Below, in pieces: positions 10,353 to 19,143 of a stretch of DNA of 34,467 nucleotides. The notes beneath the pieces were generated by a model, which was not told the origin of the DNA, searched no databases, and saw nothing but the letters and a program-made list of their open reading frames with translations. The translations under genes and the position numbers were made by a program. Position 1 is the stretch's first letter. Every line of letters starts with the position of its first letter. Origin of the DNA: Sphaeroforma sirkka (lineage: Eukaryota; Opisthokonta; Ichthyosporea; Ichthyophonida); contig LUCW03001756.1 in the NCBI GenBank assembly GCA_001586965.3, positions 1 through 34,467 of the forward strand. Direction: 5' to 3'.

Positions 10353-10900
10353 AAATGATATTGTGCCTTAGGACTGGCGAGTATTTTTTACACGAGCACT
10401 TGCCCGAAATAGCGCATAAAGTAGCCCCACTTCGGATGTTCTCTAAGCTTAAGTCAAAGGAATCAATTTGGGATCGTTGAAAGTCAGAGCATTAATTGGC
10501 ATAGGATCAGATGAAAAAGGCAATAATATCGGTAGTGTATTTGGTTGATGATGTGCCACTCGAGTTGAAAACGGACGCAAGTCATTATGGCATTGGCGGA
10601 GCGTGTGTTGTTATTTGAATTGATTGATGGACGTAAACACTACCTGATGGTCTTGTCAAGACCCTTAACAAGACACAGCAAACGTATACAACACCGATGA
10701 TTAAACTGATAGCACCCACATATGCACTGGTTCATTTTAATGATCACTTAATATGCCAGCGTTTTACCGTATATACAATACAGATCATGAGGTAGCACAT
10801 ACATATGAACACACTAAGTTATAATTGAATAGTATACTGCAACGATGGTCCCACACCATTGCACAATTCAGCTTCACTATTACACATAATCACTTTAACT
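10353..10900 (+). mobile_element. Family 2 RNase H fragment (old fossil)
   Basis: This decayed plus-strand piece of the second Ty3/Gypsy family has short readable matches to the RNase H of copy E: ELKTDASHYGIGG near 10566, IDGRKHYLMVLS near 10622 and LQRWSHTIAQFSFTITHN near 10835-10885. Matching sequence in E lies at 26846-27172. Decay is heavy, with many interruptions, so it is much older than E or G. No LTR is seen. It starts a few bases after the LTR scrap. Confidence 0.75.
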
Positions 10901-11792
10901 AGTACTCTTATTTTATTCAAAGTTTCATGTATATGTACTCCGTATGATTGGCGTTGGTAATAATTCAGATCGAATCCAACAATTGAACATTATTCCATTA
11001 CTTTCACGCACAACATCTTGTTTGCATCGCTTTTTTTTTTTTTTGGAGACGTGATATTATTGATCGGAGCCCATTTATGTATATTTATATTTTGGTGGGA
11101 CAATTTCCGTCCTCCTGTACTTCTGTAAGATTAGGTCTATCAAGGCGATCTTATCGCCTTAAAGTAAATAAACGCTTAGGTTAAGTCTAAGTATATCAAA
11201 ATTTAAAAGTGAATCAACGAAATGAGTCTTTTGGTAAAGTTAGGTATGCCTCGTGAAACAGCAATCCTCTGAGGGATTGTGAGGCTGAGACATTGCCTAT
11301 ATATAATCCTCTCAGTACTGTTTTCGCCGAAGGGATTTTATTTAGTGCTTCGTTGTCGCTCTATTAGTAACTATGGTATGTTTCGTTGGGGCAAATCCGA
11401 TAGACTCATAGAATCATATCTCCAGTAAAAAAATAGTATAAAATAAATAAAAAAATACTCTTGATGTCCATAGTTAACCAATAACTTGCCACTTATCAAG
11501 AATGACCGACTTAGCCTTCATCAGACTGGCACATCTGGTTGGCTGAACAGAAGATAAACTAAGCAACGCTAATTGTCCTTAGAAACCTATGTTCGGTTGA
11601 GTCATCTCGCTACCGAAGTATTCAATTATAAACAGCTTTGGAAGGTAAATATTGTTCTATTAATAGAACTAGACCAAGTCTTATATTGGTATTTTACTGG
11701 GTCTTTTAATGGCCTTGTCCAAATATCTGATATGTAAAATGGAAAAGGTATTAATTAATAAAACCGTTAAATACCATAAAAGGAAAACTGAG
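10901..11792. other. Unassigned AT-rich sequence
   Basis: I recognise no gene here. It contains a 14-base T-run (11031-11044), which could be the reverse of a poly-A tail but has no recognisable retroposon beside it. There is a perfect hairpin, AAGGCGAT-CTT-ATCGCCTT (11142-11160), and a weaker one, CAATCC...GGATTG, near 11260-11280. Open frames are short and of low complexity. Confidence 0.4.
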
Positions 11793-11860
11793 TTTACGTA
11801 CTTTCAAGAGCACGTTTTACGTACTTTTAAGAATACGTTTTACGTACTATTAAGAGTACA
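11793..11860. repeat. Three-unit 23-bp tandem repeat
   Basis: Three successive units read roughly TTTTACGTACTTTTAAGAATACG (11793-11814, 11815-11837, 11838-11860), with a few differences each. Each unit is itself a partial palindrome around TTAA. An 87-codon open frame (11709-11972) runs across it but looks like a by-product of the repeat. Function is unknown. Confidence 0.8.
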
Positions 11861-11959
11861 TTTATATTACAAGATTCTAATGTGGAGGTCCGAATTTTAC
11901 ACTTCCAACGATTTATTGATGTCATCAACAATACGTGCTTACTTTTGTGTTCTTTCTTC

Positions 11960-12120
11960 CGCACTTCTATAGGGATAAAATTACTTATTTCAAAAAAAAA
12001 GATAAGTTACAATGTATATATGTTATAATGTATGAACATATGGTATGGCTCTCATAGTCGTTGTAGTGGTTCGAGAAAGATCGATGGGAAGAAGTGGTCA
12101 GTAAATTGTCGCTGTGTTCA
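11960..12120 (-). repeat. Unidentified repeat R2, copy 1
   Basis: It shares with 13190-13340 and, inverted, with 22040-22195 a stretch that includes ACAATGTATGAACATATGG and GATCGATGGGAAGAAGTGG. The copies are diverged. In the best-preserved copy (21849-22200) this is the C-terminal end of an open frame plus a short 3' tail, which sets the strand given here. The family is not recognised. Confidence 0.6.
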
Positions 12121-12368
12121 GCGTTATTATTGACTTTTACTTAAGCCATTCTTCAACTCTTAACTACAATTTCTTCGTAGTTTATAGGCACTCGATCACG
12201 ATATTTCATTTTGACCATAACGCCATCATCACGTTTACTCTGTTCGGTGTTAACTATTAAGTCGGTGACTTATACACCAATCACAGTTTCAAATCTATAT
12301 TCTTCTTCACCATGAGAGCCGAAGAGTGGAGGTGTAGACTACATCCACGATGTATACCTTTGGACCAT
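12121..12368 (-). other. Unassigned, with coding-like minus-strand pieces
   Basis: On the minus strand, short peptides look protein-like, for example VMVKMKYRDRVPINYEEIVV ending at a stop near 12154. I cannot assign them. They adjoin R2 copy 1 and could be its upstream coding part or a host gene remnant. Confidence 0.3.
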
Positions 12369-12967
12369 TGTAGACTTCGATAGATACTTCTATGTTTTAA
12401 GCTATGTTATATAAACTAAGATAAAATTTAAGTCAGTTAGGATTTACAGCAATAGCTTGTGTAAGAATGATCGGGACTGCCTCTTGGTAAGTGCCTTAAT
12501 ATCCTCGATCACACAGGACGTAACTCTAGCTGTTTTTTATTAAATAATTTTCACTAGAAGTACTAAGTGTTCATGACCACATCCTAATTTGTAGATAGAC
12601 ATAATAACATAAGTCAAATTAATATATTGGCTAATATAAATAAAGTTCCATCTGAAGAAAAGTTAAAAAAGAAAAAGACATATTGGATTTTGGAGATTGG
12701 CGGGAAGACCAAAACCTGTAAGTAGTAGTTCAGAGATATAAAATTTAGTTTATAATATCCTACTTCTACTATCGTCTCAAATAGGTTCAATTAAATGAGT
12801 CATATCAAATATTCAGGCTATTGGAGCCATCAGAGTAAATTTAGAACACTTTGAAAATATTGGAAAAAGAATTTGTATTAAATTATTATAGATACAATTG
12901 AAAACCAATATGTTATCTCATTTGATCTTGATATTTTAGACTGACCGGAGGTCGTATATCTAATACA
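12369..12967 (-). repeat. Solo LTR, family 1, A-type
   Basis: It runs TGTAGACTTCGATAG...GAGGTCGTATATC on the plus strand, about 595 bp, with no element body on either side. The inner-end mark (reverse complement of ATACTTCTATG) is A-type. It is clearly more diverged than the LTRs of B and C. No target-site repeat is visible. Solo LTRs usually arise by recombination between the two LTRs of a full element. Confidence 0.88.
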
Positions 12968-13113
12968 TCGATTTAAAATATTGCAAGCTGTGCGGTATTT
13001 TCTTGTTCTAAGTTTTGCAAAACCTTTCAAGGCTAAAATACAAAATAATAATATCTTATTGTCATCTTTAACATCTTCAGTAAGATTCTTGCGCGCAGCA
13101 ACAAACTGCACAT
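12968..13113 (-). pseudogene. Possible host exon scrap, unrecognised
   Basis: On the minus strand a pyrimidine-rich stretch ends in TTTTATGTGCAG, like a 3' splice site. About 45 codons follow, including LALKGFAKLRTRKYRTAC, before the frame runs into the solo LTR. The helical, Lys/Arg-rich text faintly recalls the TPR-like region of PCI-complex subunits (COP9 subunit 1 or proteasome Rpn7), but this is a guess from memory. If real, the LTR interrupts the exon. Confidence 0.2.
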
Positions 13114-13189
13114 AAAACCATCACGGTATTTACATTATTAAAAAATGTCGCACAAATTGCGTTCAAAAAGTGATGAAACATTTTATGAA

Positions 13190-14203
13190 CTGGTACTAGG
13201 TGATAGTATTATCTATTTCAAAGTAAATTAGCTACAATATATGTACATATGATATTGCTCTCAAGCAGTTGTAGTGGTTCGGGGACGATCGATGAGAAGA
13301 TGTGGACACTAAATTCCCGTTTAAAGCTTGGGCCGAGTATTTCATCAATGGAGAATATGCACTAGGTCAATTCAAGCCGGTGCTGACAAAAAAAATGACA
13401 CCATCAAGTGTGCCATGTATTCACTTGCTGACATAGTAAGTAAGGTTTTTACCGTGTAGCGCCGTGGAATGGGTTGGTGTAGAGTCCGCAATGCTGAGTA
13501 GACCAAATTATCCATCATAGTTTGGTTGAGGAGCAAGGTTGGTGGTAAACAGATGGCACACCAGATCACGGATGCACTCAGGATGTGCTGATTGGCTTGA
13601 ATTGGAAGTATCCTAGACGGAACTAACAGGCGCGATGACTTAGTTTGGACCGAGTATGGAAAACATATATTGATGTGCCAGAGACGGATGGCAATACGGG
13701 AGTTGTTTTACATGCCGAAAAAAAAGATCCAAGGTGCTCGTGAAGGGTCCACACACCGTGGAAGTCATGGTACTCTTGTATTTGATCGAAGAGATCAAGG
13801 AAGACAGTTTCAGGTCTACCAGGTTGCGTTGGATCAGTCGCTGGATGTAGGCAAAGTGGCGGGTGGTGAATTTGTAGCCACCGAGGCAGATAGGTCAGCA
13901 ACAGCCGTCAGGGTATTCGACAATGTGAACAATATTCATTACAATAATAGCACAGAGCCAGATTAGTTTAAGCTCGAAACAGCAATTGAAGCTATCGTGT
14001 CAGGCTTTGTTTCGATTCGAGGTTGGTGGGTTACCCATGACCAGTTGGTAGTAGTATTGGCGCCAAGCCAATGTCGCGATCTCCTTGTTTAGGACCAGCG
14101 TTTCGTTAAATTCTTCTTTATATCGTCACAGCGTGGGCAGAGGGTTACATGGTCGGGTATACACCCGTTTGTTGTTTTATATACAGTTTTCAGATGGGCA
14201 TAG
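13190..14203 (-). repeat. Unidentified repeat R2, copy 2 (longest)
   Basis: The first 330 bases match R2 copy 3 in inverted orientation, sharing AATTCCCGTTT and AAGCTTGGGCC. The remainder to 14203 seems to be the upstream part of the same unit. On the minus strand it has broken coding-like text such as NGCIPDHVTLCPRC and NKEIATLAWRQYYYQLVMG. I recognise no family; a transposon coding region is likely. Copy C lies directly against its right edge. Confidence 0.5.
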
Positions 14204-14798
14204 TGTAAACTTCGATGGAAATTACTAGGTTTCAAACTATATTAAACTAAAATACAATTTAGTCAGTTAGGATTTAGCAGTGGTAGCTTGTGTAAGAATG
14301 ATCGGGACTGCCTCTTGTTAAGAGCCTAAATATCCTCGATCACACACGGCGTACCTCTAGCTGTTCTTAATTGAATAATTTTCACTAGAAGTACTAAGTG
14401 TTCATGACCACTTGCCTAATTTGTAAATAGACATAATAACGTAAGTCACGTTAATACATTAGCTGATATAAATAAAGTTCCATCTGAAGAAAAGTTAAAA
14501 AAAGAAAAAGACTTATTGGATTTTGGAGATTGGCGGGAGGACCAAAATCTATAAGTAGTAGTTCGGAGATTATAAAATTTAGTTTATAATATCCTACATC
14601 TACTAATGTCTCAAATAGGTCCAAGTAGATGGGTCATACCAAATACTCAGGCTATTGGAGCCATCAAAGTGAATTTAGAACACTTTGGAAATATTGGAAA
14701 AAGAGCTTGTACTAAATTATTTAAAATACAAATAAAAACCAATGTATTATCTCAATTGATCTTGATATTTTAGACTGACCGGAGGCCGTATTTCTACA
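14204..14798 (-). repeat. 3' LTR of copy C
   Basis: It runs TGTAAACTTCGATGG...GTATTTCTACA on the plus strand, 595 bp, with TG...CA ends. It lies downstream of the stop of pol. The inner edge adjoins a G-rich tract on the element strand. Confidence 0.95.
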
Positions 14799-14809
14799 TA
14801 GCCCCCAGT
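14799..14809 (-). promoter_or_regulatory. Polypurine tract of copy C
   Basis: On the element strand ACTGGGGGCTA lies immediately before the 3' LTR start TGTAG. A G-rich tract at this place is where plus-strand DNA synthesis starts in LTR elements. Family 2 copy G has a comparable G-run before its LTR. Confidence 0.6.
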
Positions 14810-14925
14810 AGCTTTTAGAACTACGAATGTACGTTAAGATACGATCTAGTTGGTAAAGCGAAAACCAAATTAAAAACGGTTTCGGTCATGACTTATCGAG
14901 TAAGTATGTGCCTATATGTACGAGT

Positions 14926-15675
14926 TCAAGACTCATGTTGTACTCTATGTCGTTTAGTATTTGGTCCAGTAACCATTTCCGATGTAGGCGCCTTACGTTT
15001 ATTATTTGGTAAGGTATTAGCCAAAGGCTGTTCTTCATTAGTAAGTAAGTTTGAACAATTTTCTGCACTGTTGGTAAGCAGATCAGAAAGTTTAGTCACG
15101 TAGGAAGTAGGTGGCAAATAGGGAATTTCAGATCCGTCAGGGTTTGTAGTCACCTGAGGAAACCCTTTTCGTTTATCTCGTGTGTTCTTATGTAAACGCT
15201 TATTCCATTTCTTATTAAAGATACGAAGAAAGTCGCGAGATTCACGAAATGCATCGGAGGTTAGCCAAGCTACTGTCCCATCCATGAAACGGGTCTTGTA
15301 GTAAGTGTAACCGTCTTCGGATGTTTTATCAATTATATCTTTGACTTGTGACTCCATAACTGGTATATCAGAATCAAATGAGCGAGCGAATGAGAGTTCG
15401 GAGGTAGGGATACGGTGAGTGCCTAGATTGGTTGCGCTAGTACCATCAATGTTATTCACTTCGTAAGTATCACTCTTCTCATCATGGTAGGAAATAACAA
15501 AAGGTCCTATCGTCTTAGAAGAGAGTTCGGTAACGTTGGCGTTTCGATTTATAATGTTAACGTAATCGCCGACTTTGAACTGAACAATGTTCTTAGTGTT
15601 ATTCCATCGGTCATACGCTTTAAGTAGGACGCGATTCTTGTGCTCGAGTAAACAGGGGTAAACAACGTTCTGCAT
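14926..15675 (-). pseudogene. Integrase C-terminus: GPY/F and chromodomain-like (copy C)
   Basis: This 249-codon open piece forms the end of pol. Residues 33-95 form the GPY/F region (FKVGDYVNIINR, KTIGPFVISY). Residues 107-155 are chromodomain-like: VKDIIDKTSEDGYTYYKTRF then GTVAWL, where chromodomains have a YxVKW...TWE pattern. A basic tail with GPNTKRHRVQHES ends the protein. Chromodomains at this place define chromoviruses and can direct integration to marked chromatin. Here the aromatic residues are partly changed, so the call is tentative for the chromodomain and firm for GPY/F. Confidence 0.75.
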
Positions 15676-15799
15676 ATGCTCGATCTTTTGTAGCCACGGG
15701 GTAGCGTGTTTCTCGGGCGCAGTTTTATCAAACGTTGCTTGTAATTCACTATAGCGGCCAAAGAAATAGTGAAACGGAGTGTCCCAGTTTGAGGATTCA

Positions 15800-16400
15800 T
15801 GCAGTTATTCATTTGAGTCTGAACCCATTTCAAATGATAAGGCCACATATCCTCAACGTCGTCTAGTGCGGTACGCAAGAGTTTCTTAAGTTCTCTATGA
15901 CGTGTCTCATTTGCACCCTGCGTTTGAGGTTTGTAAGGAACACCACGCCTATGGGTCATGCCTGATACGAGTATAAGTGCCTCCATTACGTCGGTACAAA
16001 ACTCACTACCGTTATCAGAACATAGTACTCGGGGAAACCGAAGTCATTAAAGACGTGATAGCATAATTCTGCCACTGTTTGTGGACGTTTGTTCGGTATT
16101 GCATAAAGCAAGTTATAGCCCGAAGCCACACATAAGAAATGACAGATATATACATCGCCAGTATGCTTGGATCGCGGGAGTTTAACCAAATCGACTATGA
16201 CTCGGCGCATCGGTTGGTCTTCTGTCACACTTTTAGGGGTGCCCAACCGTATCGCTTGATCTGGTTCTTTTCACAATCAGTACAGCGTCGGTATACTTCA
16301 CGTATGGTATCTTTCAGCGCCGGGTGATCAAGCCCTGCACGAATAGCCATTTTATAAGTATGCTCATATGCTCGATGCGTTAAATTATGTATAATTTTAA
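15800..16400 (-). pseudogene. Integrase zinc and catalytic regions (copy C)
   Basis: The zinc-binding part has HRAYEHTYKMA and RRCTDCEKNQIKRYGWA (about 16270-16390). The core has LPRSKHTGDVYICHFLCVAS, then YHVFNDFGFP, with CSDKGSEFCTDVMEA near 15990 and KPQTQGANETRHRELKKLL near 15900 carrying further acidic residues of the DDE triad. It matches A and F closely. The copy is a fossil. Confidence 0.85.
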
Positions 16401-16945
16401 CTCTACTTTCGAGCTCCTCTAAGTCAGTCAGATTCTGCGTAACGCTGGCTGGATGAACCATAGTCCTGTTGGAAAGGGCAACCTCAGTATCAGGAGGGGT
16501 AGAGTCCTGAGATACATAATTGACAACATTGGATTGTTGAAGTATCTTCTTCAGTTGTTTCGCAACTCCTGGCTGCTCTTTAAGCAGCGCTTTAAGTAGT
16601 TGAGTGCGAGCTTCAGGTTCTCTTAGAGTTTTGAGTCTTTGATCCATGGCCTTAGCTAGTTCCATGTTTTTTACGATCTAATGCCGTTTCAATCGGCATT
16701 ACCTCGACTGCAATCTTGTTGGGTGCATGTGTTGTACGAGTCTTGAGCTTTTGTTCAAACTCTTTAGACTCCTCTAGTTTAGCTAAGAATTCGGTTGAGG
16801 GTTTCCACTTAGTGGTACCTGCAGGACCGATGCGACAAACAATGGTGTGTTTCCAAGGCGTCTTCTTAATAGAATAGGATCCCTGATACAAGAACGTGTC
16901 GGTTTCACGGTCGACATAAATAGGTTCGTCTTGAATCATATTAAT
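16400..16945 (-). pseudogene. Pol linker between methyltransferase-like segment and integrase (copy C)
   Basis: This is a family-specific linker, open in long pieces (within 16225-16665 and 16652-17269). It contains MELAKAMDQRLKTLREPEAR and LLKALLKEQPGVAKQLKKIL, a charged, Leu-rich and probably coiled stretch. I know no domain for it. It is present in the same place in A and F. Confidence 0.5.
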
Positions 16946-16948
16946 TAA

Positions 16949-17182
16949 ATCACGTATCCATGGGTCGGAGTTACGTAAGGGACAACACAGCGTAATGGTA
17001 GATTTAGTAATATTAACATAATTTAACAACTGTGCGATAAGTTGACAAGGTGGGTTAGCCCACGCATTATGCTTTGATAAGTCAAGCTGAAATGCATCAC
17101 CTTTAGGATGAGTCAACGACCTATATTCAGAAACCTGTTTGTTATGTTCTGCGGCGAACATATCAACAGTAAATGGACCCCA
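16949..17182 (-). other. Methyltransferase-like segment of copy C (best copy)
   Basis: Residues 30-107 of the open piece that starts at 17269 read WGPFTVDMFAAEHNKQVSEY, then GDAFQLDLSKHNAWANPPCQ, then an STITLCCPLRNSDPWIRDL strand-helix. The layout (VDxFA, then DAF, then NPP, then a hydrophobic strand and PW) is what I remember of the Dam-like region in DIRS-type elements. NPP is the usual catalytic core of N6-adenine methyltransferases. No S-adenosylmethionine-binding motif is obvious, so it may be only a relic fold or tether. Confidence 0.6.
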
Positions 17183-17289
17183 TCGTGATTGAGCGAGGTT
17201 AAACCATTTCTTATTTAGCATCCAATCGGTTGCTAATAACTCCTTGACTGTTTTCTGGTAGTCGGGCACAAGTCGAGAGCATGTCAGGA

Positions 17290-19100
17290 AGATGGTTATG
17301 TATTCCTGGAATGTGTGTTATATTAAAAGCGAACTTGGCAATAATGTCATGCCAGCGGCTCACCAACTGTGAATCAGGGTTCATATCTTTAAGTATGTTA
17401 AAGACTTTTGATCACAGGCGACAGTAAAGTAACTTCCATAAAGGTAGTCTTTAAACTGTCTTAGCGCAGTAACTATAGCAAGGAGCTCTTGTTTAACGGT
17501 AGGGTAATTCCGTTGACTCTTATTATAACTCTTGCTAAAGAATTGTATGTAGCGCGGTTTACCATTTATCGTTTGGTAAAGCACTCCACCTACCGCTCGA
17601 TCTGAAGCGTCGGTTGCTACTTGAATGGGACACCATCCACAGGGTACTGCATGATGGGTGCGTCCATTACTTTACTTTTGACTAGTTTAAATGCATCATC
17701 ACATTCTTTAGTCCAAAGCTTTCCCAAAGGTCCTTTGTGCAGCCGTAGGTGACTGAAAGGCTTTTAAGTAATGAGAAAGATGCGGTACCGAATCCGAGAA
17801 GAAGTTAACAAACCCACACACAGAGTTCACATCTCTTCCAGTAATTGGTGTTGATAAATCCAACAGAAACTGTTTCTTGCCAGGATCAATTTCTACCCCT
17901 GCTGCAGATACTTTGTAGCCAAGTAAGTGTATAGTATCTTTAGCAAAAGAACACTTGTCTTCGTTAATCTTAAGTTTAGCATGATTAAGTCGCTTTAAGA
18001 CTTCTTTAACGAGTTTAGCATGTTCATGTGCTGTCTTTGTAAAGATAACTATATCATCTAAATAGACTGATACGTTATACGACAGGTCCGCAAATAGTTC
18101 CATCATAACTTGTTGGAAGAAAGAAGGTAACATGTGTAAGCCTTCAGGTGCACCTTTAAACTGGTACTTCTTACCTTGCCAAGTAAAGGAAAAGTATTTC
18201 CTATGAGGCTCATATATATTTGTAGTTGATGGAATGCAGCTTTTAAGTCTATCTTGGAAAAGATAGTCGCACCTCCATTTTGCGTAGTATCTCGCTTATC
18301 TTAGGTAAGGGAAAAACTATGTTGCGGAATTAGTTTGTTGATTGGCGACAGGTCTAGTACTACTCTTGTTTTACTAAACGTTCCATCAGATTTATATTGA
18401 TCGACCGCTAAGAGAGCTAAGTTAACTGGGGTTGCATCATAATTGATTTCAATTAGACCCTGTTTTAACCAATCTTCGATTTGGGTTTTGACAACGTCTT
18501 TTGTGTCTCCAACTCACGTAGTTATGTGAAGGACACTTTAACTTAGAGAAGTCGACGTTTGTTAAGTCAAGTCTAACGTACCCATTAGAGAACTTAAACA
18601 TACACCAGTCAGTTATTGCAATCTTCCTGTTTTGTATAATTAAGTCCATAATTATATCGGTGAAGTGCGGAATCATATCCTTTGCTTCACCTTCCGGAGG
18701 TTTAGGTATCTTTAACATATTATCATCTGACTGATCTTTATTCGGCCCAGCCCATTAGGCAGACCAGTGAGTGTTATACCTAAACTGAGAAGATCAGTCA
18801 TACCTATAATTAAATCGTATTTCTGAGACATGTCAGTAACGATTAGGTGAGTCTTCACTTCTCTTCTATCTGACAGCATTATGTGTGCATAGTCAATGGC
18901 TTGTTCGCAAGTAGTAACTTTGCCATTTCCCAAGATTAAATCAGTTGTTTCTGTTATGGACAGCCATATCTGTAGCGTAGGCTACTCGGCATGAGATAGC
19001 AGAGACTTCAGCCCTGGATCAAATAGTGCCATAACTTTTTCTCCATTTACGAAAACTGTTTGAAAGATACGTTCATCTCCTTTGGTATAGATTTTATTGA
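17290..19100 (-). pseudogene. pol: Protease-like, RT and RNase H regions (copy C)
   Basis: On the minus strand a protease-like region has LFDPG near 19010 and YDLIIGMTDLLSLGI near 18790. RT follows from about 18720 to 17720, with MLPSFFQQVMMELFADL, YLDDIVIFTKTAHEHAK (YLDD near 18060) and a thumb with LLGYKVSAAGVEIDPGKK. RNase H (about 17640-17380) has ATDASDRAVGG-type text and KSYNKSQRNYPTVKQELLAI. Order and motifs are Ty3/Gypsy. The region is interrupted several times. Confidence 0.87.
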
Positions 19101-19143
19101 ACATTTTCTCATAATCTTGCTCTAGTGCGCACATATGGTACTG

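Noticed and set aside
11031-11044. T14 run as the tail of a reverse-oriented SINE or LINE
   Set aside because: No A/B boxes, no RT text and no target-site repeat could be found next to it.
11709-11972. An 87-codon open frame as a host gene
   Set aside because: It runs through the 23-bp tandem repeat, is of low complexity and has no recognisable motif.
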